A stretch of 64,000 nt of DNA, taken from NCBI RefSeq assembly GCF_000968195.1, contig NZ_FO704550.1:1674001-1738000 (forward strand). The letters are read 5' to 3'. Positions 17,476 through 24,710 of this stretch are shown here, piece after piece. Every line of letters begins with the position of its first letter. Positions within the stretch are counted from its first letter, which is position 1. Made by a program: the position numbers and the translations under genes. The notes beneath the pieces were generated by a model that was given only the letters and a program-made list of their open reading frames with translations, did not search any database and had not been told where the DNA came from. The stretch comes from Xenorhabdus doucetiae. GTDB taxonomy: Bacteria; Pseudomonadota; Gammaproteobacteria; Enterobacterales; Enterobacteriaceae.

Positions 17476-17909
17476 TGCCGTGGCAACCCTTAAAACGTTG
17501 TACCTATCCCGGCTGCAAACAGCGGGTAAAATCCGGCCGATGTGATGAGCACAGACGGGAAGCCCGGCGTATGCAGGACAGCAAACGAGGCTCAAGGCGT
17601 GAGCGCGGCTATACCCCTGCATGGGATAAATACCGCCTGCAATTCCTGAAAGCTAACCCGTTATGCGTCCACTGCCTTAAGTTGGGTATCTACACCCCGG
17701 CAACCATTGTTGACCACATCATCCCTGTTAATGGCGGCAGTGATGTGCTGTTCTGGCCTGACTTCAATCACCAGCCCTTATGCAGTAGCTGCCATAGTCG
17801 AAAGACGGTCACGACTGACCCCACGACGAAAGAGAAACGAAAACAGGGACACTACCGGGAACAGGAAGAACGAGCGGCAAGGCGTAATGACTGGATGTAT
17901 CAATCATGA
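17475..17909 (+). CDS. HNH endonuclease of the packaging module
   Basis: A 144-residue HNH nuclease. The core IVDHIIPVNGG...FNHQPLCSSCHSRKT contains the HNH motif, flanked by zinc-binding Cys pairs (CVHC, CSSC). HNH proteins next to terS/terL are known to stimulate cos cleavage by HK97-like terminases. That role fits here. The C-terminus is highly basic and charged. Confidence 0.92.
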   Translation: MPWQPLKRCTYPGCKQRVKSGRCDEHRREARRMQDSKRGSRRERGYTPAWDKYRLQFLKANPLCVHCLKLGIYTPATIVDHIIPVNGGSDVLFWPDFNHQPLCSSCHSRKTVTTDPTTKEKRKQGHYREQEERAARRNDWMYQS

Positions 17910-18058
17910 ACGAACAAGAGACCGAACAATTAGTTAAGGGCTTATTAAAGTACGGTGAACGCTATCAGCAATCAAAACAGATTGCGCCTGAGAAGCTCAT
18001 GGTGAGGCGTACAACACAGCGTGACCGGGAGCTAATGGAATGCTTTCGGAATCGTTGA
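17906..18058 (+). CDS. 50-residue phage protein between HNH and terS
   Basis: A short charged, helical protein (MNEQETEQLVKGLLKYGERY...) that starts in an ATGA overlap with the HNH stop. The coupling supports real translation. No function recognised. It lies just upstream of the candidate packaging site. Confidence 0.6.
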   Translation: MNEQETEQLVKGLLKYGERYQQSKQIAPEKLMVRRTTQRDRELMECFRNR

Positions 18059-18187
18059 GAGAGCCTATAGAGGGAGTGGGGGTATCAAAAATGACAAGTA
18101 CCCCCTTTCGTGGCACCACCGCCGTCCTCAAATTTTTATGCGCGGTACTTTTTTAGATAGCAGTAATTTCATAGGAATCAAAACATT
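18059..18187. other. Candidate cos/packaging region
   Basis: A 129-bp gap before terS in an otherwise tightly packed operon. It contains a perfect 7-bp hairpin GGGGGTA / TACCCCC (18078-18105) followed by a GC-rich block (GGCACCACCGCCGTCC) and TTTTTATGCGCGG. Position next to HNH-terS-terL is where cos sites lie in HK97-type elements. No cut site can be proven by reading. Confidence 0.4.
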
Positions 18188-18541
18188 ATGGCAAGAGCAC
18201 CTAAACCCCCGGTTTACTTAAACGCCATCGCCGCCGAGCAATGGAAATCGAAAGCGAAACTGTTAAATGAGCGTGACGACCTCAGCCCGGCAGACTGGAA
18301 CAACTTAGAGCTGTATTGCGTCAACTACGCGATCTACCGTAAAGCCATTGAAGACATTGAACGGCGCGGGTTTGCGGTGGAAGGTTCACGCGGTGCAGCG
18401 ACCAGTAACCCATCATTAAAGGCCAAGGCAGATGCGGAAAAAATCATGATTAAAATGTCCTCCCTGCTTGGCTTTGACCCGGTATCACGGCGTAGAAACC
18501 CGGTGGAAACGGAGGCAGAGGACGAGTTAGATCGCTTATGA
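18188..18541 (+). CDS. Terminase small subunit (P27 family)
   Basis: A 117-residue DNA-recognition subunit of the packaging motor. Typical P27 features are the start MARAPKPPVYLNAIAAEQWK, the helical middle around LSPADWNNLELYCVNYAIYRKA and the C-terminal FDPVSRRR. It overlaps terL by ATGA. In satellites this subunit redirects or provides specific packaging of island DNA. Confidence 0.92.
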   Translation: MARAPKPPVYLNAIAAEQWKSKAKLLNERDDLSPADWNNLELYCVNYAIYRKAIEDIERRGFAVEGSRGAATSNPSLKAKADAEKIMIKMSSLLGFDPVSRRRNPVETEAEDELDRL

Positions 18542-20199
18542 ACGTATGGGAACAGTACGCCCTTGATATCCAAAATGGCACCATTCCGGCCTGCAACCGT
18601 CTGAAACAGGCGGTGAAACGCTATTATAACGACCGGAATAACCCGCTTTATGTGTTTGACAGCGAGGTTGTGGAGCGTTTTATTGGCTTCTCCCGTCTCT
18701 GTCCGCACGTCAAAGGCCACTTACGCGGTCAGCCCATTGTGCTTGAACCGTGGCAGCAATTCGCCTTTGCTAACCTGTTCGGCTTCAAGGTAAAGGCGAC
18801 GGGGCGCAGGAAATACCGCAGTGCTTACATTCAGGTGCCGCGCAAAAATGCGAAATCCACCGTGGCCGCGATACTGGCGAACTGGTTCTTAGTGATGGAA
18901 CAGGGGCAGCAGGATATTTACACCGCCGCCGTGAGTCGAGACCAAGCTCGTATTGTGTTTGATGATGCCCGCCAGATGAGCCTGTTATCTAAGCCCCTGA
19001 AAAAACGGGTATCCATCCAGCAACATAAAGTGACCTACACGAAGAGTAACAGCTTGTTAAAGCCACTGGCCGCCAAAGCCGCCACCATTGAGGGCACCAA
19101 CCCCAGTCTGGCGATTGTCGATGAATACCACTTGCACCCTGATAATGCCGTTTACTCTGCCCTTGAATTGGGGATGGGTGCCCGTCCCGAAGGACTCCTG
19201 TTTGCCATTACCACCGCAGGCAGTAACGTGATATCCGCCTGTAAGCAGCATTATGATTATTGCTGCCAGATACTGGATGGCGAAGAGCAAAATGAATCCC
19301 TGTTTGCCCTGATTTACGAACTGGACGACGAGCACGAGATTGATGACGAATCCCTTTGGATTAAGGCCAATCCCAATCTCAATGTTTCAGTAGACAGTGC
19401 ATCCTTGCATGACACCATCCAGAAAGCGCGCGGCATTCCCTCACAATGGACAGAGATGTTAACCAAACGTTTTAATATCTGGTGTCAGGGTGAAACGCCG
19501 TGGATGGGCGAAGGGGCTTGGAACGCCTGCCAGACAGATTACGATGAAAACGACCTTAAAGGACTGGAGTGCTACGCCGGATTAGATTTGTCTTCAACAG
19601 GGGATATTACCAGTGTTTGCTACACCTTCCCCGTGGACAATGAACTGTTATTACTGACCCGTCATTACCTGCCTGAAGCGCAGTTACAGAACCCGGCCAA
19701 TAAGAACCGGGCGGTGTATCGTCAATGGGCACAAGCGGGCTGGATACGCACCACCGCAGGCGACTGCATTGATTATGACCGTATCCGGGATGACATTCTC
19801 AAAGACAGCCAACAGTTTGATATCAAGCTGGTCGGTTTCGACACATGGAACGCCACGCACCTAAGAACTCAGCTACAAGGGGCTGGTTTGGATGTCGAAC
19901 CGTTCCCGCAAACCTATATGAGTTTTAGCCCGGTGGCTAAATCGGCTGAGGTGTTCGTTAACCGCAAGGTGATTCGTCACAACGGCGATCCGGTTCTCGC
20001 ATGGGCGATGTCCAATGTGGTGATGGAAACCGACGCAAACGCCAATATCAAGCCGAACAAGAAAAAGTCCGCGAACAAGATAGATCCGGCTATTGCGTTT
20101 TTGATGAGTTTTAGCACGTGGCAAATTGAGCATGAAGAGTTTGTATTTAGCTTAAGTGAAGAGCAGCAGCAGCGTCTTAAGGCGTTTAATGGGATATAA
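18538..20199 (+). CDS. Terminase large subunit
   Basis: A 553-residue packaging ATPase and nuclease of the HK97-type Terminase_1 family. The Walker A-like PRKNAKST is at 101-108, Walker B LAIVDE at 191-196 and the nuclease-domain start YAGLDLSSTGDITSV near residue 345. WMGEGAWNAC and ETDANANIKPNKKKSANKIDPAIA are further family landmarks. It is the last capsid/packaging gene; no tail gene follows. Confidence 0.94.
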   Translation: MNVWEQYALDIQNGTIPACNRLKQAVKRYYNDRNNPLYVFDSEVVERFIGFSRLCPHVKGHLRGQPIVLEPWQQFAFANLFGFKVKATGRRKYRSAYIQVPRKNAKSTVAAILANWFLVMEQGQQDIYTAAVSRDQARIVFDDARQMSLLSKPLKKRVSIQQHKVTYTKSNSLLKPLAAKAATIEGTNPSLAIVDEYHLHPDNAVYSALELGMGARPEGLLFAITTAGSNVISACKQHYDYCCQILDGEEQNESLFALIYELDDEHEIDDESLWIKANPNLNVSVDSASLHDTIQKARGIPSQWTEMLTKRFNIWCQGETPWMGEGAWNACQTDYDENDLKGLECYAGLDLSSTGDITSVCYTFPVDNELLLLTRHYLPEAQLQNPANKNRAVYRQWAQAGWIRTTAGDCIDYDRIRDDILKDSQQFDIKLVGFDTWNATHLRTQLQGAGLDVEPFPQTYMSFSPVAKSAEVFVNRKVIRHNGDPVLAWAMSNVVMETDANANIKPNKKKSANKIDPAIAFLMSFSTWQIEHEEFVFSLSEEQQQRLKAFNGI

Positions 20200-20233
20200 C
20201 GTAAAAAGTTAAGCGGTTTTACTGATTCGCTTA

Positions 20234-20473
20234 TTGAATTTGATAAACCAATTCGTTAAAGTGCTCCCGCCATTGGCAAAATCCAATGGTAAGGTTTCGC
20301 AGCCTTGTAAGGATTACCCACTGGTAGTAAGTTCCTCTACCAGTGCGTCTGCTATCACCCTTTCAATGGTGGTTCAGGCGGGGGAGGCTTCGGCCTCGCC
20401 GGATGGTAATCCCCGGTACTGCGAACCCTGTCTGAATCACCACCATCAATTATTAATTAATGGAAAGGGGTAG
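20234..20473 (+). CDS. Ash/Icd-like small ORF over structured RNA
   Basis: A 79-residue frame whose middle (TLSMVVQAGEASASPDGNPRY) recalls Ash/'cell division inhibitor Icd-like' proteins of P4- and P1-type elements. The same DNA encodes a strongly structured RNA (see 20270-20446), so the similarity could reflect conservation of the RNA and not of a protein. The RBS before the ATG is weak. Treat as tentative. Confidence 0.4.
   Translation: MNLINQFVKVLPPLAKSNGKVSQPCKDYPLVVSSSTSASAITLSMVVQAGEASASPDGNPRYCEPCLNHHHQLLINGKG
20270..20446 (+). ncRNA. C4-like antisense RNA candidate
   Basis: Nested perfect stems: CCATTGG/CCAATGG (20270-20289); GGTT(T)CGCAG/CTGCGAACC (20293-20302 with 20419-20427); GGATTACC/GGTAATCC (20311-20318 with 20405-20412) enclosing CACTGGTAG/CTACCAGTG (20319-20345); and GAGGC-TTCG-GCCTC (20384-20397). 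A loop segment ATGGTGGTTCAG (20366-20377) is complementary to CTGAA...ACCACCAT downstream (20432-20446), just before the Ner-like gene. This is the logic of the P1/P7 C4 antisense RNA and its target. Assignment is by architecture, not by alignment. Confidence 0.55.
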
Positions 20474-20478
20474 CAGGA

Positions 20479-20742
20479 ATGAATAACGTTAGAAATGACT
20501 GGCATCAAGCTGATATTATTGCTGCATTACGCAAGCGTGGTACAACCTTAGCGGCTGTTTCCCGTGAGGCGGGGCTTAGTTCATCTACACTGGCAAATAC
20601 TCTCAGTAGGCCGTGGCCTAAAGGTGAGTGGATAATCGCGAACTATCTCGGCATACATCCCTCTGAAATTTGGCCTAGCCGATATTTCGATATGAATGGT
20701 CAGCTTATCGAACGTAAGGCTCGTAATTGCTGTGTAATTTAG
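20479..20742 (+). CDS. Ner/Nlp-family DNA-binding regulator
   Basis: An 87-residue protein with the Ner/SfsB layout: NDWHQADIIAALRKRGTTLAAVSREAGLSSSTLANTLSRPWPKGEWIIANYLGIHPSEIWPSRY in consecutive conserved parts. Ner proteins are lambda-repressor-like HTH regulators of transposable phages. An AGCAGGA RBS precedes it, 33 bp after the antisense-target segment described above, so its expression may be RNA-controlled. Confidence 0.88.
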   Translation: MNNVRNDWHQADIIAALRKRGTTLAAVSREAGLSSSTLANTLSRPWPKGEWIIANYLGIHPSEIWPSRYFDMNGQLIERKARNCCVI

Positions 20743-20750
20743 TTTTTATA

Positions 20751-20773
20751 CTGCCAGCATAAATTACTGGCAG
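20751..20773. terminator. Hairpin between ner-like and Cap15-like genes
   Basis: CTGCCAG / CTGGCAG stem with a 9-nt loop between two convergent genes. No long T-run on either strand, so a weak bidirectional terminator at best. Confidence 0.4.
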
Positions 20774-20800
20774 CTATTAATTAAATTGTACGATATTAGT

Positions 20801-21436
20801 TTATTTATTTGATGGTCTTTTTAATGTAAATTTACCAATGGTATCTCTTGATGTGAAATAGTTTCCTTCTAGAGTATTACTATCCAATTTGATTTCTAAA
20901 ATTGCAGCACCTTGATAAATAAGGGGTTCTTTGATTTCATTTTTAATTTCATTTTGATAAATATAATATAAAGTTATATTTTCTAGTGAAGAACTTCTTA
21001 TCGGGGTTACTGATAATGTTTTTGAGTTTGATGATTTTGTTCTTATTATCATATTTATATTGTATAATGACTGTTTTATCTCGCATTCACCTTCAGAGAT
21101 ATCTTTCTCTGGCTTTGAGCAAAGATCACATTTTTTACAATTTTCACATTTATCATATTTTTTCTTTTGCCAATGGATAGTTACATCCCATTTTCCATTG
21201 AGATCTGGAAACAGGATTTTTGAAAGAATTGGTATATGCTTCCATATTTTTCGCCAAAAAAAACCAAGTAAAATAATGAGGATCGTTGTAACTGATAACC
21301 CTTTGGATAATAGAGTTAAGGATATTTCATTATTGGAGAAAAAATAAATTAAATATGTAGATAAAATATAAATTATTATTATTGATGTTAAGTTAATCAG
21401 ATAAACTATCTGCATTACTGTTACAATCGATAACAC
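20801..21436 (-). CDS. Orphan Cap15-like 2TM beta-barrel protein
   Basis: A 211-residue protein with TM helices at about 14-33 and 47-60, then a beta-rich domain. The domain follows the SMODS-associated 2TM beta-strand effector (Cap15 of CBASS): DLNGKW at 78-83, EIKQSLYNINMIIRT, SLENITLYYIYQNE, YQGAAILEIKL, LEGNYFTSRDTIGKFTLKR. Cap15 oligomerises after cyclic-dinucleotide binding and disrupts the inner membrane. Here no CD-NTase is adjacent, and an inserted C-x2-C-x2-C-x2-C (97-106) plus C118 looks like a metal knuckle. The first codons may lie in the neighbouring IS; an inner start at residue 8 is possible. Opposite strand to the island. Confidence 0.75.
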   Translation of the reverse strand: MLSIVTVMQIVYLINLTSIIIIYILSTYLIYFFSNNEISLTLLSKGLSVTTILIILLGFFWRKIWKHIPILSKILFPDLNGKWDVTIHWQKKKYDKCENCKKCDLCSKPEKDISEGECEIKQSLYNINMIIRTKSSNSKTLSVTPIRSSSLENITLYYIYQNEIKNEIKEPLIYQGAAILEIKLDSNTLEGNYFTSRDTIGKFTLKRPSNK

Positions 21437-21462
21437 GATAACCTGATTTTCTGCCTGTCCTT

Positions 21463-21936
21463 ATGAAATCGAAGATAATACTTTCTGAGCCTGAACGAAT
21501 AACATTGCAACAACTCGCTTTGAATCATCCCCACCGGGATATCCGTACGCGAGGAACGGGTTTGCTCATGCTTGCCAGAGGGAGCAAGCCGTCCCAGATC
21601 ACCGCTGAAATAGGATGCAGTCTCCGGGTTATCTATAATTGGGTTCACATGTGGCACAATTCAGGGATAGCGGGATTATTAGGCGGTCATGCTGGAGGCC
21701 GGTATCTCGCTATGACGCCTGAAATGATTGCCACTGCGGTCGAAGCTGCCTGTGCAGAGTCCCTAACTCTCGCACGGATAGCCCAGTGCGTTGAGGCAAA
21801 GCATGGGCCCCTGCCTTGTACGCTTGAAACGCTGGCAAATACCCTGAAAAAGCAGGGGCTCACCTATAAACGCACCCGTCTATCGCTTAAAAAAAGCGCA
21901 ACGAAACGGAGTTTGCTAACAAATCCGCCTTGCTGA
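21463..21936 (+). CDS. IS630 transposase, N-terminal frame (OrfA)
   Basis: The first 157 residues contain the HTH DNA-binding part (QLALNHPHRDIRTRGTGLLML...RVIYNWVHMW) and the linker up to RTRLSLKK. In this frame the protein ends soon after an A7 run. Reading one base back at A-AAA-AAG (21889-21896) gives LKKKRNETEFANKSALLNK and joins the downstream frame, so full transposase is probably made by -1 frameshifting over 21463-22466. Confidence 0.88.
   Translation: MKSKIILSEPERITLQQLALNHPHRDIRTRGTGLLMLARGSKPSQITAEIGCSLRVIYNWVHMWHNSGIAGLLGGHAGGRYLAMTPEMIATAVEAACAESLTLARIAQCVEAKHGPLPCTLETLANTLKKQGLTYKRTRLSLKKSATKRSLLTNPPC
21889..21896 (+). promoter_or_regulatory. Programmed -1 frameshift site
   Basis: The heptamer A-AAA-AAG in frame, a known efficient -1 slippery sequence in insertion sequences. 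A slip here converts the OrfA frame into the catalytic frame exactly at the point where family similarity continues. Confidence 0.7.
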
Positions 21937-22466
21937 ATAAAATTAAGGCTGGAGCACAGTTAGGCCATTACCGTTTGGTCTATTTTGATGAGGCGGGTTT
22001 TGCCGCATCTCCTCCGGTGCAATATGGATGGAGTCCACGGGGTAAGCCCCATGAAACTGAGCCTCAAGAGCATGACAGGCGGTCAGTTCTGGGGGCGTTA
22101 AATTACACGGATAACACGCTGTTTTACCAGACAACGTCAGGCAGTATCACGCGAGATGACGTGATTGATTTTTTAGAGCAGCTCGCCCAACAAGGGGACA
22201 ACCGCCTGACATTTTTAGTGTTGGATAATGCGCGTATCCATCACGGGATTGAAGAAAAAATCAGAAATAGCTGGTTACGAGAACACAACCTGTTTTTATT
22301 CTACCTTCCCGCCTACAGCCCAGAGCTGAATTTGATTGAAATCGTCTGGAAACAAGCCAAATACCATTGGCGACGTTTTATCACTTGGACTCAGGAGACA
22401 ATGGAGAATGAATTAAATACGTTATTGGGCGGTTATGGTAACCAATTTGCAATTAATTTCTCTTGA
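21930..22466 (+). CDS. IS630 transposase, catalytic frame (OrfB)
   Basis: 178 residues carrying the DDE domain: VYFDEAGFAASP (first Asp), FLVLDNARIHHG (second Asp) and YSPELNLIEIVWKQAK (Glu). This is the standard IS630 triad layout (DE...DN.x.H...PELN.IE). It is probably translated as a fusion with the upstream frame, not from its own start. Confidence 0.88.
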   Translation: MLNKIKAGAQLGHYRLVYFDEAGFAASPPVQYGWSPRGKPHETEPQEHDRRSVLGALNYTDNTLFYQTTSGSITRDDVIDFLEQLAQQGDNRLTFLVLDNARIHHGIEEKIRNSWLREHNLFLFYLPAYSPELNLIEIVWKQAKYHWRRFITWTQETMENELNTLLGGYGNQFAINFS

Positions 22467-22910
22467 GTACTTAACAAATTTACAGGATTTAATGCCTTTA
22501 ACTTAATTTCTTGGATTGCGGTTATTGGTGGGATAAGTGTTTACCTCGCAGGGCTTTGGCGTTCAGATATGCAATTAAATGAGAAAGGATATTATTTTGT
22601 AATACTCCTTTTAGGGTTGTTTTCTTCAATTTCAATCCAAAAAACAGTAAGAGATAAAATTGATAATATACCTACAACACAAGCATATTATATTGCTTGT
22701 ATTATCGCTTTTTCTGCCTCTATAGCATTAATGGCGATTGGTTTGTTTAATGCTGACTTATTGCCAAGTGAAAAAGGATTTTATGGGATTGCTTTTTTCT
22801 TGTGTTTATTCGGTTCCATTGCTGTACAAAAAAACATTAGGGATATGGAGCACATTAAATCACCAATAAAAAAAGAATTGAATACTAAATTAATCAGTGA
22901 AGATGATTGA
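22467..22910 (+). pseudogene. yiaA: yiaA-like inner membrane gene, 5' end lost
   Basis: Four-TM protein of the YiaA/YiaB family. The frame is open from the IS630 edge (NKFTGFNAFNLISWIAVIGG, then SVYLAGLWRSDMQLNEKGYYF), so family similarity begins before the first available ATG at 22569. The first eight or so codons and the native promoter are missing, removed where the IS ends. A shortened 113-residue product starting at 22569 would lack the first TM helix. Probably non-functional. Confidence 0.8.
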
Positions 22911-22914
22911 AGAC

Positions 22915-22940
22915 AAGGCCAGCATTAAGCTGGCCTTTTA
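22915..22940. terminator. Bidirectional terminator
   Basis: AAGGCCAGC / GCTGGCCTT with loop ATTAA and TTTT on the plus side, between convergent yiaA remnant and repressor gene. Confidence 0.85.
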
Positions 22941-22971
22941 ACATATAGCCAAAGTTACGTTATGCCATAAC

Positions 22972-23685
22972 TTAAGGCAATCTTCCAATCTTCGCGTCCA
23001 CAACCACTCCGACAATATGCACGTGATTACTTAGAGAAATCATATTGTATTGAGGATTCAATGGTTTTAAAAAAGTATCATATCCTTCGGTAACCAGTTG
23101 CTTGAAAGTCAGTTCTTTCTCTCCATCAAGTTTCGCTACGACTAAATTGTTGGGAGCTGGTTTAACTTCTGGATCAACTAAAATGATCATGCCTTGTGGT
23201 ATGCTTAGCCCATTCGGCGATACCATTGAATCACCTTTTACTTCCAGCCAAAAAGCACGTTGTGAGCATTCAACAGAAGTTTCATATCCCTTTTCAGTAC
23301 GACTTGTTTGATATTTTGATGCGGTATCTTCGAACCAATTACCTGCATTTACCCAGTCGAGTAGTGGGTATTTCTGATGGGTGCGTGTATGACCAGCAAA
23401 AGCAGCATTATCACCATAAAGAACAGAGACCAGTTTCCTGGCTTGTTTATCCAGCGCTGGACTGAAATCCGCAATCTGGACTGCCAATTTTTGGGCAAAA
23501 TAAGCCGCCATCTCTAAATTAAGGGCATTTATCCCATTGAGATAGTGTGAAATTGCACTTTGTGTTTTGCCGATTTCTTCTGCAAGCGTTTCTTGAGAGA
23601 TGCCAAGTTGTTTTTTCCTGGACTCAAATATCTCTTTTAAGCGTGCTGCATCTGCAAGTTGTTCTGCTGTGAGTTTCTTCTTCAT
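22972..23685 (-). CDS. CI-type phage repressor with S24 autoprotease
   Basis: A 237-residue repressor. The N-terminal HTH is at residues 12-70 (ISQETLAEEIGKTQSAISHYLNG). The C-terminal LexA/CI-like protease has cleavage site A114-G115, nucleophile S153 (GDSM) and lysine K195 (LTFKQL). SOS-induced self-cleavage is expected from the family. It is divergent from the Cro-like gene across a 99-bp operator region. It belongs to a lambda-like remnant distinct from the P4/AlpA control of the island. Confidence 0.93.
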   Translation of the reverse strand: MKKKLTAEQLADAARLKEIFESRKKQLGISQETLAEEIGKTQSAISHYLNGINALNLEMAAYFAQKLAVQIADFSPALDKQARKLVSVLYGDNAAFAGHTRTHQKYPLLDWVNAGNWFEDTASKYQTSRTEKGYETSVECSQRAFWLEVKGDSMVSPNGLSIPQGMIILVDPEVKPAPNNLVVAKLDGEKELTFKQLVTEGYDTFLKPLNPQYNMISLSNHVHIVGVVVDAKIGRLP

Positions 23686-23696
23686 GACTTCATTTT

Positions 23697-23759
23697 AATA
23701 CCAATGCTATTAAAATGATAAATACTAAAAGTATTGAAATATTTAGTACTTTAGATATT
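23697..23759. promoter_or_regulatory. Three-operator CI/Cro switch
   Basis: Three 15-bp dyads spaced exactly 24 bp apart: AATACCAATGCTATT (23697), AATACTAAAAGTATT (23721, perfect 6-bp arms) and AGTACTTTAGATATT (23745). They fill the divergent cI-cro interval, as do OR1-3 of lambdoid phages. Confidence 0.75.
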
Positions 23760-23784
23760 ATTCTGAGAGAGGAGGAGGAAGCAG

Positions 23785-23982
23785 ATGGAAAAAATCTCAT
23801 TATCAGAATATGTAAAGTTGAATGGCCAAGTTAAAGCTGCGCGTTTGGTGGGGGTTCATCAAACAGCGATTAGTAAGGCATTGCGTTCGGGGCGTAAAAT
23901 ATTTTTGATTCGTCAGGAAGATGGAACCTACAGAGCTGAAGAGTGCCGCCCATTTCCCAGCCAAAGGCAAAGTTTATTGTGA
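23785..23982 (+). CDS. Cro-like repressor
   Basis: A 65-residue protein with a lambda-Cro-type HTH (SEYVKLNGQVKAARLVGVHQTAISKALRSGRKIFL in successive parts). A very strong RBS (GAGGAGGAGG) precedes the ATG. It is divergently paired with the CI-type repressor. The downstream lytic genes (replication, antitermination) are missing, so only the switch is left. Confidence 0.88.
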   Translation: MEKISLSEYVKLNGQVKAARLVGVHQTAISKALRSGRKIFLIRQEDGTYRAEECRPFPSQRQSLL

Positions 23983-24091
23983 ACAAAAAAATATCAGGAG
24001 TATGATTAATTCATTTCTATTATAGGTTAGTGTTAATTATGTCGCTGATTTTATTAAAATGTTTTTTGTGTATATTGTTGAGGGAGAAAAC

Positions 24092-24544
24092 GTGAACTCT
24101 AACATTGGTCAATACTTCAGAGCGATAGGGAGCATTCTTGACATTATGCCGGCAAATGATTACTGCGATACTTTAGATAATGATTCACCAAATGGATATT
24201 TGCTTGAAAATAAAGAGATATCTCATTGTGTTGATTCATTTCCATCCCCTGAAGTATTGAAGAATTATGAATCGATTTTACCAGGTTATGCTGAAAGAGT
24301 ATTCGCTCTTAAAGAAAAAGAGCAGGTTTTTCAACATGAAAAGCAGAATAAGGCGCTGGATGGATTAATAAATAGAGATAGAAGAGGGCAATGGATGGGC
24401 TTTTTCATTACGATATTTATCTTAATCGTTGCGACGGTTTTTGCTTTTAGGGGAGAAATGTTGTTTGCCGGCACGCTAATCACCCTTGATTTGGTGGGAT
24501 TAGTTTCTGTATTTGTTATCGGGCGTAAATTGAATATGAAATAA
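24092..24544 (+). CDS. DUF2335-type membrane protein
   Basis: A protein of about 150 residues with the DUF2335 signature ILPGYAERVFALKEKEQVFQHEKQNKAL (in parts) and two C-terminal TM helices (GFFITIFILIVATVFAF, LITLDLVGLVSVFVIG). GTG at 24092 follows GGGAG; an ATG at 24059 gives an 11-residue longer form with no clear RBS. DUF2335 genes are common in prophages and act in no known pathway. Confidence 0.75.
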   Translation: MNSNIGQYFRAIGSILDIMPANDYCDTLDNDSPNGYLLENKEISHCVDSFPSPEVLKNYESILPGYAERVFALKEKEQVFQHEKQNKALDGLINRDRRGQWMGFFITIFILIVATVFAFRGEMLFAGTLITLDLVGLVSVFVIGRKLNMK

Positions 24545-24710
24545 TTTCAAAGTAATATGTAATCATTTTTTACCTGCTATCTTTTGCACTAATTATTTTC
24601 ATGCTATATCAATTGAATCACTGAAATATACATCGACAAACATAAAAAAATTTGTATGATAGAGGGTGTTTATGTATTAAAGATAAATTTGCGTATTATA
24701 GAGAGTTAAT

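Larger units (their letters stand above)
21388..22473 (+). mobile_element. IS630-family element, copy A
   Basis: Element carrying a two-frame transposase. Terminal repeats are imperfect: the left GTTAAGTTAATCAGATAAA and the reverse complement of the right end, GTTAAGTACTCAAGAGAAA, match at about 19 of 33 positions, with TA as target. Exact edges are uncertain. It borders the Cap15-like gene on the left and a start-less yiaA on the right. Confidence 0.6.

Noticed and set aside
21388..21436. Clean IS630 left edge giving an intact Cap15-like and yiaA locus
   Set aside because: Joining the flanks at TA does not rebuild a yiaA start, so a simple insertion into one gene is not supported; edges stay tentative.
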